Below, in pieces: positions 18,023 through 28,400 of a DNA stretch of 64,000 nucleotides. Under the pieces are notes generated by a model. That model saw only the letters and a program-made list of their open reading frames with translations. It had not been told where the DNA came from and did not search any database. Position 1 is the stretch's first letter. Each line of letters starts with the position of its first letter. Source of the stretch: an uncultured Bradyrhizobium sp. (lineage in GTDB: Bacteria > Pseudomonadota > Alphaproteobacteria > Rhizobiales > Xanthobacteraceae); contig NZ_CANSMR010000001.1 in the NCBI RefSeq assembly GCF_947648125.1, forward strand, positions 186,001 through 250,000, in the 5' to 3' direction. The translations under genes were made by a program, and so were the position numbers.

Positions 18023-19207
18023 ATGAGTGACAAAGCCTGTATCGTAGGTGTAGGGGTGGTGCCGTTTCAGAAACCTGGCAAGTCTGAGAGCTACGACGTG
18101 ATGGCCGCGAAGGCCACGCGCGCGGCGCTGGAAAACGCTAGCCTCGACTACGACAAGGTGCAGCAGGCCTATGCAGGCTACGTCTACGGCGACAGCACCT
18201 GCGGCCAGCGCGCGCTATACCACGTGGGGATGACGGGCATCCCGGTAGTCAACGTCAACAACAACTGCTCCACGGGCTCTACGGCGTTGTTTCTTGCGCG
18301 GCAAGCGGTGGAGAGCGGCGCGGTGGATTGCGCTCTTGCACTCGGGTTCGAACAGATGCCGCCCGGCGCCATCGGCGCCATGTTCCACGACCGGGTCAGC
18401 CCCTTCCAGGCTTTCGACGAGGAAACCGACGAACTTGTCGGTCATCCCGAGATCCCGTTGGCGCTGCGCTACTTCGGCGGGGCAGGCAAGGCGTATATGG
18501 ACGAATTCGGCACCACGCTGGAAACCTTCGCCAAGATCCGCTCCAAGGCCAGCCGGCACGCGGCGAGGAATCCCGTCGCGCTGTTCCGCCAGGAGGTCAC
18601 GCCGGAGGAGGTGCTGGCTGCGCAGGTCGTGTGGCCCGGCGTGATGACCAAACTCATGGCCTGCCCGCCCACCTGCGGCGCTGCGGCCGCGATCGTCTGT
18701 TCGAAGACATTCGCTGACAAGCACGGGCTCGACAGCTCGGTGCGCATCGCCGCGCAGGCGATGACGACCGACGGCCCGGAAACGTTCAAGGCACACGACA
18801 TGCGCGAGGTCGTGGGTGCGTCGATGGCCAAGCGGGCGGCCGACCAGGTTTACGAGGCGGCGGGCATCGGGCCCGAAGACCTGGACGTGGTGGAACTGCA
18901 CGACTGCTTTGCCCACAACGAGCTCATCACCTACGAGGCCCTCGGCCTCTGCGGGCACGGCGAGGCCGGGAAGTTCGTCGATGATGGCGACAATACCTAT
19001 GGCGGAAAGTACGTCACCAATCCCTCGGGGGGCCTTCTCTCGAAGGGGCACCCGCTGGGCGCCACGGGTCTCGCGCAGTGCACCGAACTGGTCCAGCAGT
19101 TGCGCGGCCAAGCCGACGCGCGCCAGGTCGAGGGCGCCCGGCTTGCGCTTCAGCACAATCTGGGACTGGGCGGCGCCTGTGTGGTGACGCTGTACGAGAA
19201 GGCCTGA
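18023..19207 (+). CDS. SCP-x/lipid-transfer-type thiolase
   Basis: A 394-residue thiolase-fold protein of the SCP2-thiolase group. The nucleophile Cys82 lies in VNNNCSTGSTALFLA. The base His343 is in SKGHPLGATG, Cys386 in LGLGGACVV, and ELHDCFAHNEL is the family signature. It has therefore kept the residues for thiolytic cleavage of 3-ketoacyl-CoA, unlike the paralogue at 39988. The start ATG has GGGAG upstream. It follows the first carboxylase by 117 bp and probably completes that operon's beta-oxidation round. Confidence 0.85.
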   Translation: MSDKACIVGVGVVPFQKPGKSESYDVMAAKATRAALENASLDYDKVQQAYAGYVYGDSTCGQRALYHVGMTGIPVVNVNNNCSTGSTALFLARQAVESGAVDCALALGFEQMPPGAIGAMFHDRVSPFQAFDEETDELVGHPEIPLALRYFGGAGKAYMDEFGTTLETFAKIRSKASRHAARNPVALFRQEVTPEEVLAAQVVWPGVMTKLMACPPTCGAAAAIVCSKTFADKHGLDSSVRIAAQAMTTDGPETFKAHDMREVVGASMAKRAADQVYEAAGIGPEDLDVVELHDCFAHNELITYEALGLCGHGEAGKFVDDGDNTYGGKYVTNPSGGLLSKGHPLGATGLAQCTELVQQLRGQADARQVEGARLALQHNLGLGGACVVTLYEKA

Positions 19208-19231
19208 GGCAGGCCAACGGGAGGAAACGAC

Positions 19232-20065
19232 ATGACCGGGAAACTCGAAGGCCGCGTGGCCCTGGTTTCGGGCTCGGGCCGCGGAATCGGGCGCGAGATT
19301 GCGCTGAAGCTCGCATCGGAAGGCGCAAGGGTCGTGGTGAACGACCTTGACGCCGATCCGGCCAACGACACCGCCGAGGCGATCCGCGCCGCCGGCGGCG
19401 AGGTTGCAGTCTGCGCCGGCAGCGTGACGTAGGACGGCCTTGCCGAACGCTTCGTCGAGACGGGCGTCGACAGTTTCGGCGGGCTCGACATCATTGTGAA
19501 CAACGCCGGTTACACCTGGGACAGCGTGGTCCAGAAGATGACCGACGAGCAGTGGCGCGCGATCATCGACGTGCATCTGATCGCGCCTTCAGGATTCCTG
19601 CGCGCCGCCCAGCCGGAGATCGCCGCCAAGGCCAAGGAGGAGGCGGCCGCCGGCAATGAGGTGTTTCGGAAGGTCGTGAACATCTCGTCGATCGCCGCCA
19701 CCGGCGGCAATGCCGGCCGGCCAGATCAACTATTCCGCCGCCAAGGCCGGTATCCTGGGCGTCACCCGGACGATGGCGAAGGAATGGGGGCGCTACAAGG
19801 TGAACGTGAATGCGGTGGCCTTTGGACCGATCCGCACCTGCCTGACCGAGGGCAGCGTCGACGGCGACAGCAAGATTTTGGTAGAGAACAAGGAGATCAA
19901 GGTCGGCGTGAATCCCGCCCTGCTAGCCAGATGGAGCGGATGATCCCGCTGGGCCGGGTTGGCACGCCACAGGAGGCGGCCGGCGCCGTTTATCTGTTCT
20001 GTTCGCCGGAGTCGGACTTCATCTCGGGCCAGTACGTGATCTGCGGCGGCGGCTTCACCATCTGA
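19232..20065 (+). pseudogene. Short-chain dehydrogenase/reductase (FabG/HSD17B4-like), three lesions
   Basis: It opens MTGKLEGRVALVSGSGRGIG (NAD(P) TGxxxGxG motif) and continues with VVNDLDAD and IVNNAGYTWD. The catalytic segment is VVNISSIAATGG ... INYSAAKAG, and the end is GRVGTPQEAAGAVYLF and DFISGQYVICGGG. A TAG (19430-19432) interrupts the frame at about residue 67. A 4-bp duplication (GGCC GGCC, near 19718) and a 1-bp loss (near 19928) shift and then restore the frame. The three lesions argue for a pseudogene, or for a badly read stretch. Intact, it would be a 3-hydroxyacyl-CoA dehydrogenase next to the thiolase. Confidence 0.75.
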
Positions 20066-20137
20066 TGCCGTTCCGCCGGTTTTCCCGGCGACGCAAGCCT
20101 CTCACGCATCTCTGTGGTGGCGGCCTGATTGAGGCGC

Positions 20138-20174
20138 TTGACACGGCTGGAGAGCAAAGCTAACAAACGTTAGT
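20138..20174 (+). promoter_or_regulatory. tetR promoter with operator box 2 over the -10
   Basis: A perfect -35 TTGACA (20138-20143) is followed after 17 bp by TAACAA (20161-20166). The operator GCTAACAAACGTTAGT (20159-20174, arms CTAAC/GTTAG) covers the -10. The ATG at 20176 lies where transcription should begin, so the transcript may be leaderless. Confidence 0.7.
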
Positions 20175-20175
20175 T

Positions 20176-20844
20176 ATGCTCGTAGAAGAGCTGCGTGCCC
20201 CCTTGACCGCATCCGTCTTGAAAGCTGCCGAAGAGAGTTCCCGCGCGCCGGTTGGCCGCGACGGTATCCTGAATGTCGCCGCGCGGCTTTTTCGCGAGCA
20301 GGGCTATGGCGCGGTCTCCCTGCGAAGGATCGCCGAGGCCGCCGGTATCAAGGCCGGCAGCATCTACTATCACTTCGGATCGAAGGACGAGATCGTGGTA
20401 GCCATCCTCGACGAAGGCATATGGGCGGTTCACGACAGGATGCGCCGCGCGATATCCGACGTATCGGGGGGAGATGCGGCAACCGTCCTGCGCGCCGCGA
20501 TCCGGGCGCATCTGCGCGCTTTGCTGGACGTCAGCGACTATTCCTCCGCCAACGTCCGCATCTTCGGCCAAGTGCCTCAGTCGGTCCGCGATGCCAACCT
20601 TCCGGCGCGACGGGCCTATGAGGCCGAGTGGGACGGCTTGTTGAGCCGCCTCAAGGCCGACGGTGCCCTGCGCGAGGTGGTCGATGTCCGGCGGCTCCGT
20701 CTGATGTTGATCGGCGCGCTAAACGCCACGCTGGAATGGTTCGATCCGGAGCGGGGCAGCGCCGAGGCGCTCGCCTCCGCCTATGCGGACGTGTTTCTGA
20801 ACGGTGTTCTTACGAAGCGTAGCGATCCGGCATGGCCCAGCTGA
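20176..20844 (+). CDS. TetR-family regulator, probable AtuR-like repressor of the cluster
   Basis: A 222-residue protein. The TetR helix-turn-helix lies at about 28-74: RDGILNVAARLFREQGY, then VSLRRIAEAAGIKAGSIYYHFGSKDEI. A helical C-terminal ligand domain of the TetR_C type follows. The gene overlaps the start of the carboxyltransferase gene by 13 bp, so it is cotranscribed with the pathway. Pseudomonas AtuR is a TetR repressor of the atu cluster binding inverted repeats. Here a palindrome CTAAC-N4-GTTAG sits in its own promoter and at four other promoters in the window, so autoregulation and control of the whole cluster, with an acyl-CoA as inducer, are inferred. No ribosome-binding site precedes the ATG. 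Confidence 0.85.
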   Translation: MLVEELRAPLTASVLKAAEESSRAPVGRDGILNVAARLFREQGYGAVSLRRIAEAAGIKAGSIYYHFGSKDEIVVAILDEGIWAVHDRMRRAISDVSGGDAATVLRAAIRAHLRALLDVSDYSSANVRIFGQVPQSVRDANLPARRAYEAEWDGLLSRLKADGALREVVDVRRLRLMLIGALNATLEWFDPERGSAEALASAYADVFLNGVLTKRSDPAWPS

Positions 20845-22430
20845 CCACACGGCTTTCCCCCGTCTCCGAAGTCCTCGCTCGCAACCGCGAGGCGCAGACG
20901 ACCCGCGTCGACACCCTTCGCGCCCGGATGGCGGAAGCCACCGGCGGCGGGCGCCCCGAGATGGTGGATCGTCACCGCAAGCGCGGCAAGCTTCTAGTGC
21001 GCGAGCGGATCGACTTACTGGTGGATCCCGGAACGGCATTCCTCGAGCTTTCCAGCCTGGCTGCCTGGGGCCAGTATGGTGGCGAGGTGCCGGGGGCAGG
21101 CATCGTCACCGGCATCGGCATCGTCCACGGCCTGCCGTGCATCATGATCGCCAACGACGCAACGGTGAAGGGCGGCTCCTTCTATCACGAGACCGTCAAG
21201 AAGCACATCCGCGCACAGGAGATCGCGGCCGAGAATCGGCTTCCTTGCCTCTACCTCGTCGATTGCGGCGGCGCCTACCTGCCCGAGCAGGATCGCGTCT
21301 TTCCCGACGCGCGCCATTTCGGCAACTCCTTCTTCCGCCAAACCAATATGTCGGCCAGCGGCCTGCCGCAGATCTCGGCCGTCTTCGGCGGCTGCACGGC
21401 GGGCGGGGCCTACATCCCGGCGCTGTCCGACGAGGTGATCATGGTGCGCGGCAACGCTCGCATCCACCTGGGCGGGCCGTCGATCGTGAAGGTCGCGATC
21501 AACGAGGTGGTCGATGGCGAAACCCTGGGGGGGGCCGAGATGCACTCGCGCGTTTCGGGCGTATCCGACCATCTGGCCGAAGACGAGTTCCACGCTCTGG
21601 CGCTGATGCGCGACATTGTTGGCAATCTGGGCCTGAAACGATCGATGGCTCCGGATGCACGCGCTGCCGCACCTCTGCACGATCCCGCGGAACTCCTCGG
21701 CGTCATCAGCGCCGACCGCAAAGAACCCTACGACATGCGTGAGGTGCTCCTCCGGGTGATCGACGCCGGCGCATTCCGCGAGTTCAAGCCCGGCTGGGGC
21801 GAAACGCTGGTCTGCGGCACCGCCCGGATCCACGGCTACCGCGTCGGCATTCTCGCCAACAACGGGGCGCTCTTGTCCGACAGCTCGCTCAAGGGCGCGC
21901 AGTTCGTCTCCATGTGCGATCAGCGCAACATACCGCTTCTGTTTCTGCACAACATCTCGGGTTTCATGGTTGGCACCGAGGCGGAGCGCGGCGGCATCGC
22001 CAAGGACAGCGCCAAGCTGGTCTACGCCACGTCGGTGGTCAAGGTGCCCCGCCTTTCGGTCCTGCTCGGCGGTTCCTACGGGGCGGGGAACTACGGCATG
22101 TGCGGCCGGGGGTTCGCGCCGCGCTTTCTCTTCGCCTGGCCCACAGCGGAATTGGCCACCATGTCGGCCGACATCGCCTCGAATGTGATGATGGAATTGC
22201 GCCGCGAGAAGGGCGGAGACCCCGCGAAAATGCAGGCCGATCTGGAACGGATCGAGGCCAAGGTGCGCGCGCAATATGCCAAACAGTCCGACCCGTACTA
22301 CGCCACGTCGCGGCTCTGGGATGACGGACTGATCGAGCCTGGCCAGACCCGCGACATCCTGGGCCTGTGTCTGGCCATAACGACCTCGGTTCCAGATGCG
22401 CGACGTCACACGCCTGTCTTCAGAATGTAG
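20832..22430 (+). CDS. Acyl-CoA carboxylase beta subunit (geranyl-/3-methylcrotonyl-CoA carboxylase type), second copy
   Basis: A 532-residue carboxyltransferase with VPGAGIVTGIGIVHG, FGGCTAGGAYIPALSDEV, GILANNGALLSDSSLKGAQF, LHNISGFMVGTEAE and GGSYGAGNYGMCGRGF. It is more like canonical MccB/AtuC than the copy at 16298. The partner is the fused alpha subunit at 23234, two genes downstream, giving the usual MCC/GCC alpha6-beta6 arrangement. The order tetR, CT, enoyl-CoA hydratase, alpha subunit, acyl-CoA dehydrogenase matches leucine/isovalerate (Liu) and Atu operons in content. Substrate choice between methylcrotonyl-CoA and a longer isoprenoid CoA is open. Confidence 0.9.
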   Translation: MAQLTTRLSPVSEVLARNREAQTTRVDTLRARMAEATGGGRPEMVDRHRKRGKLLVRERIDLLVDPGTAFLELSSLAAWGQYGGEVPGAGIVTGIGIVHGLPCIMIANDATVKGGSFYHETVKKHIRAQEIAAENRLPCLYLVDCGGAYLPEQDRVFPDARHFGNSFFRQTNMSASGLPQISAVFGGCTAGGAYIPALSDEVIMVRGNARIHLGGPSIVKVAINEVVDGETLGGAEMHSRVSGVSDHLAEDEFHALALMRDIVGNLGLKRSMAPDARAAAPLHDPAELLGVISADRKEPYDMREVLLRVIDAGAFREFKPGWGETLVCGTARIHGYRVGILANNGALLSDSSLKGAQFVSMCDQRNIPLLFLHNISGFMVGTEAERGGIAKDSAKLVYATSVVKVPRLSVLLGGSYGAGNYGMCGRGFAPRFLFAWPTAELATMSADIASNVMMELRREKGGDPAKMQADLERIEAKVRAQYAKQSDPYYATSRLWDDGLIEPGQTRDILGLCLAITTSVPDARRHTPVFRM

Positions 22431-22439
22431 GGAAAGACA

Positions 22440-23233
22440 ATGGTTTACGACCGCTATGAAACGCTGCGGATCGACGTGGACGCTCGCGGCGTCGCCACTG
22501 TGATCCTCAACCGCCCCGACAAGCACAATTCGATCAACGCAGCGCTGATCTCGGATCTCACCGATGCGACGACGGCCCTAGCCGAGGACAGGGCGGTGCG
22601 CGTCGTGGTGTTGACTGGGGCGGGCAAGAGCTTCTGTGCGGGGGGCGACTTCAACTGGTTCGCTTCGAACGTGCAAAAGAGTCGCACGGAACGGGTGGAG
22701 CAGAGCGCTTCGCTCGCTCGACTCCTGCGCCGCCTGGATACGCTGCCCAAACCGCTGATCGGGCGCATCAATGGCCCGGCCTATGGCGGAGGCGTTGGCC
22801 TGATGTCGGTGTGCGACTACACGCTCGGCGCCGAGGGCGCGAGGTTCGGCCTAACCGAGGTGCGGCTCGGTCTCTTGCCCGCCAACATCTCTCCCTACGT
22901 GGTGGCGCGCATCGGCGCGGCAGCCTCGCGCGAAACGATGCTCTCGGGGGCATTCTTCGATACCGCGCGGGCCGAGCGGATCGGGCTTCTGACCGAGGTG
23001 GTGGCCCCCGGGGCGCTGGATGAGGCGGTCGAGCGCATTGTTGATGCTCATCTGCAGGCCGCGCCCGGGGCAGTGGCCGACACCAAGCGGCTGATCGCCT
23101 ATGTCGCGGGACACGATCTCGACGACAGCATGATCTATACCGCCGACCGTCTTGCCGATGCCTGGGAAACCGAGGAAGGCATTGAGGGGATCGACAGCTT
23201 CCTTAGCAAGAGCGCGCCCTCATGGCGTGTGAA

Positions 23234-23237
<4 letters not shown>
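22440..23237 (+). CDS. Enoyl-CoA hydratase/isomerase (LiuC/AtuE-like)
   Basis: A 265-residue crotonase-fold protein. It has TGAGKSFCAGGDFNWF for the oxyanion loop and INGPAYGGGVGLMSVCDYTLG for the second active-site turn. FGLTEVRLGLLPANIS keeps the second catalytic Glu. The first catalytic position (Glu in GGGxE of rat hydratase) is Gly here, as in a number of glutaconyl-CoA hydratase-like enzymes. It lies 9 bp after the carboxyltransferase gene and overlaps the alpha-subunit gene. The likely step is hydration of the glutaconyl-type product of the carboxylase. Confidence 0.85.
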
Positions 23238-25230
<1,993 letters not shown>

Positions 25231-25234
<4 letters not shown>

Positions 25235-26517
25235 CACGACACGAAACCATCGACGCGCCCACCGGCCCGTTCGGCGAAGATCTCGAAATCATCCGCGCTC
25301 AACTCCGTCGCTTTATTGAGACCGAGGTGAAACCCAGGGGCGAGTCCTGGGAAGCGCAAGGCATGGTCCCGCGCGAGGTGCTGTGCCAGATGGGCGCGCT
25401 TGGCGTTCTCGGCATGCGCTATGACGAACAGTATGGTGGCGCCGGGCTCGACGTGATGTCGAGCGTGATGCTGGCCGAGGAGGTCGGCCGGTCCACGTTC
25501 GGTGGCTTCTCGGCCACGGTGCTGGTGCATACCGACATGGCCTCGCCGCATTTGGAGAACGCCGGCACGCCCGGGCAGAAGGCGCGCTGGATGCCCGGCA
25601 TCACCGCGGGCAAGACGATCACCGCCGTCGCCATAACCGAACCCGGCGCAGGCTCGGACGTGGCCGGCATGCGCACCCGTGCGGTACAGGACGGGTCCGA
25701 TTGGGTACTGAACGGCACCAAGATGTTCATTACCAACGGCGTTCATGCAGATCTGTACTTCGTCGGCGCAAAAACCGACCCCAACGCCAGGGGCTCGCGC
25801 GGAATCACCATGTTCGCAGTCGAAAAGGGCACCAAGGGGTTTTCCGTGGGCCGTGCGCTGAACAAGACCGGCTGGCTCTGCTCCGACACGGCCGAGCTGA
25901 TTTTTGACGACGTGCGGGTGCCGGCCGAGAACGTGTTGGGCGAAGTCAACAGAGGCTTCTACTCGGTCATGAAGAACTTCCAAAACGAACGCATCGTTCT
26001 GGGCGCGATGGCCTGCGCCGAGGCGCAGACGGCGCTCGACATGACCGTGGCCTATCTCAAGCAGCGCAGGGCCTTCGGCGGCGTGCTGTGGGACAAACAG
26101 GCGGTTCGTCAGCGATTAGCCAGTTGCCAAACCCGGATCGAGGCGGGTCGGCAGCTCATCTATCACGCAGCGCGGCTCGACCGAGCTGGCGTTGAATGCG
26201 TACGTGAGGTTTCGATGGTGAAGGCTTATTGCGGCGAGCTGGTCAACAGTGTGCTCTATGATTGCGTGCAGTTCCACGGCGGCATGGGCTACATGCGCGA
26301 AACCCCGGTCGAGCGCATGTCGCGCGACGCTCGTGTGCAGGCGATCGGCGGGGGGGGCGACCGAGGTGATGCTCGAAGAGGTCGCCAAGCGCATGTGACT
26401 CGTGAGTTGAGACCCGAACAAGAGTGCCGCCATGCTGAACGCTTCCAGGACGCCTCGCGGCGGCTGCACCGGTGCCGATGGCATCCTGGAGAGCATGTGC
26501 GCGCGTCGCTGTCTTGA
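25231..26517 (+). CDS. Acyl-CoA dehydrogenase, C-terminus shifted by one base in a G8 run
   Basis: FAD-dependent acyl-CoA dehydrogenase starting MTRHETIDAPTGPFGED at ATG 25231 (ATGA overlap). Family motifs are ITEPGAGSDVAGMRT (FAD/substrate loop), NGTKMFITNG, and FQNERIVLG with the helix-G Glu used by isovaleryl-type enzymes. LYDCVQFHGGMGYMRETPVERM-type C-terminal motifs follow. At 26350-26357 there are eight G where seven would give AIGGGATEVMLEEVAKRM and a stop at 26396-26398. As written the frame runs on with about 40 unrelated residues to 26517. This is probably a homopolymer error or slippage-prone site. Inferred role: first oxidation step of the branched acyl-CoA, electrons going to ETF. 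Confidence 0.8.
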
Positions 26518-26622
26518 TCGCCCAGATGCCGATGTCCTTCACCGCTGAGAAAGCGCAAGGCCTCCCCAAATCGTATTGAAATCGCGCAGCGTTCAGCGGG
26601 CAAGCCATTCGACCGCAGCGGC

Positions 26623-26651
26623 TTGCATGTCATTCTAACATACGTTAGATT
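26623..26651 (+). promoter_or_regulatory. Predicted promoter with operator box 3
   Basis: TTGCAT (26623-26628), a 17-bp spacer and TAGATT (26646-26651). The operator TCTAACATACGTTAGA (26634-26649) has perfect 6-bp arms and overlaps spacer and -10. It would control the SDR/ABC-transporter operon. Confidence 0.65.
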
Positions 26652-26699
26652 TTGGGTGGATCAAGGACAACAGTCCGATCCGCGCTTGGGAGGGAATCC

Positions 26700-27554
26700 A
26701 TGTCAGACGCAGGTTACGGGTTTGCTCGCGCCAAATTGCGCGACCAGCCAACGGTCTTTGCGAACCGGCTCTTCTCGGGAAAGGGAGTCGTCGTCACCGG
26801 TGCCGGAGGCGGACTGGGCCTCGCGATCGCGACACTCTTCGCACGACTTGGCGCTGATCTGGCCATCAACGGCCGAAACCCCGAGAAACTTGAAGATGCC
26901 GCGGGATTTCTGCGTAGCTTTGGTGGCCGGGTGTTGGCGCATCCCATGACGATCCGCGATCCCGCACAGGTGGAGGATTTTGTCGATGCGGTGGAAGATA
27001 AGTTCGGTGGGTTCGACATTGTGGTGAACAACGCCGGCGGTCAGTTTCCGCAGCCGGCTCTCAACTATACGCCGAAGGGCTGGAACGCTGTCATTGACAC
27101 CAACCTGAACGGTACCTGGTGGATGATGCAGGCCGCGGCCCGCAACTGGGTCAAGACCGGACGTCCCGGCGCCATCGTGAGCATTGTCGCGGATATTTGG
27201 CGCGGGATGCCGGGAATCGCGCACAGCTGCGCTGCGCGCGCCGGAGTCATCTACTTGTCGAAATCGCTGGCCGTGGAATGGGCGCCGCATGGGATTCGCG
27301 TCAACTGCGTAGCGCCAGGGTGCTGCGAAAGCACTGGGTTTGCGAGATACCCGAAGGAGGGGGCAGCGACCTTTCAGGAGGCGAACCCGATGCGCCACGC
27401 GGGGGACGAATGGGATGTCGCCGAGGCAGTCGTCTATCTGGCCGCGTCTTCCGGCAAGTTCATTACGGGCGAAGTGTTGACGGTGGACGGCGGCCAGCAG
27501 CTGTGGGGCGATCCTTGGCCGACCGGGCGGCCAGACTACTTCCGTATCGCGTGA
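26700..27554 (+). CDS. SDR-family enoyl-CoA reductase-like protein (PECR/AtuG type)
   Basis: A 284-residue SDR from ATG 26700 with GGGAGGGA upstream; the frame extends to 26652 without a better start. The cofactor motif is VVVTGAGGGLGLAIA and the family motif IVVNNAGGQ. The usual Tyr-x3-Lys site reads GIAHSCAARAGVIYLSK. The Tyr is absent and the AAxAG pattern matches peroxisomal trans-2-enoyl-CoA reductase (PECR) and 2,4-dienoyl-CoA reductase-like SDRs, plus AtuG. Reduction of an enoyl- or dienoyl-CoA, rather than alcohol oxidation, is therefore the better guess. It is first in the operon behind box 3. Confidence 0.75.
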   Translation: MSDAGYGFARAKLRDQPTVFANRLFSGKGVVVTGAGGGLGLAIATLFARLGADLAINGRNPEKLEDAAGFLRSFGGRVLAHPMTIRDPAQVEDFVDAVEDKFGGFDIVVNNAGGQFPQPALNYTPKGWNAVIDTNLNGTWWMMQAAARNWVKTGRPGAIVSIVADIWRGMPGIAHSCAARAGVIYLSKSLAVEWAPHGIRVNCVAPGCCESTGFARYPKEGAATFQEANPMRHAGDEWDVAEAVVYLAASSGKFITGEVLTVDGGQQLWGDPWPTGRPDYFRIA

Positions 27555-27590
27555 CCATTGAGAACGAGGCGTTGAAGCGATGGGAATGAC

Positions 27591-28400
27591 ATGACAAGCA
27601 GTCACTCTCTGCAAAATCTGCATCCCGCAGCTGGCCCCGTGCTGGAGTGCCGGGGGATCGAGCGCCGGTTCGGCGGCATCGTCGCCGTTACGGGTGTGGA
27701 TTTCAGCATTTCCAGAGGGGAGATCTTCGGACTTGTTGGTCCGAATGGGAGCGGGAAAACGACCGTAACCAACGCAATTACGGGCTTCTATCCGCCGAAC
27801 AAAGGTTCGATCCATCTCGATGGCAAGGACATTACCGGCACCTCGCCGCACCGGGTCGCCAAGCTCGGGGTCGCCCGCACCTTCCAGAACTTGGCGCTCT
27901 TCAACGGCATGAGCGTGCTCGAAAACATCCTGCTTGGACGGCACATCTACATGAAGCCCGGAGTTCTGCCCACCGCGCTCTACTGGTGGATCGCGCAGCC
28001 TGAGGAAATCCGAAACCGCGAAATCGTTGAGGAAGTGATCGAGTTTCTCCAACTCGAGAGCATCCGCAACGAACTCGTGGACGGCATCCCGATCGGTCTC
28101 AAGAAGCGGGTAGAACTAGCGCGGGCGCTGGTCGCCGAGCCTCGCCTTCTCATCCTGGACGAGCCGATGGCCGGCATGAATCAGGAGGAGAAGGGCTACA
28201 TGGCCCGCTTCATCTTGGATGCGAGGGCAGAGCGGGGCGTGAGCGTCCTGCTGATCGAACACCACATGGACGTCATCACCGGCATCTGCGATCGGATGCT
28301 GGCGCTGAACTACGGCGAGATGATTGCCAGCGGCGTCCCGAAGGAGGTCGTCAAGGATCCCCGCGTCGTCGAGGCTTACATCGGGGGGGCACATGGCTGA
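27591..28400 (+). CDS. livG: Branched-chain-type ABC transporter ATP-binding protein (LivG-like)
   Basis: A 269-residue ABC ATPase with Walker A GPNGSGKTT and Q-loop in FQNLALFNGMSVLEN. The signature is PIGLKKRVELARAL instead of LSGGQ, which is common in LivG-type subunits. Walker B is LLILDEPMAGMN and the switch His is in EHHMDVI. It would sit on the cytoplasmic face and power the importer made of the permeases at 30313 and 31205 and the second ATPase at 32286. The stop overlaps the start of the CoA-ligase gene. Confidence 0.85.
   Translation: MTSSHSLQNLHPAAGPVLECRGIERRFGGIVAVTGVDFSISRGEIFGLVGPNGSGKTTVTNAITGFYPPNKGSIHLDGKDITGTSPHRVAKLGVARTFQNLALFNGMSVLENILLGRHIYMKPGVLPTALYWWIAQPEEIRNREIVEEVIEFLQLESIRNELVDGIPIGLKKRVELARALVAEPRLLILDEPMAGMNQEEKGYMARFILDARAERGVSVLLIEHHMDVITGICDRMLALNYGEMIASGVPKEVVKDPRVVEAYIGGAHG

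Noticed and set aside
18215-19576. 453-codon minus-strand frame opposite the thiolase
   Set aside because: It mirrors the codon structure of the clear plus-strand thiolase and SDR, with no recognisable motif.
21015-22526. 503-codon minus-strand frame opposite the second carboxyltransferase
   Set aside because: It lies fully within a well-supported plus-strand gene and shows no motif.
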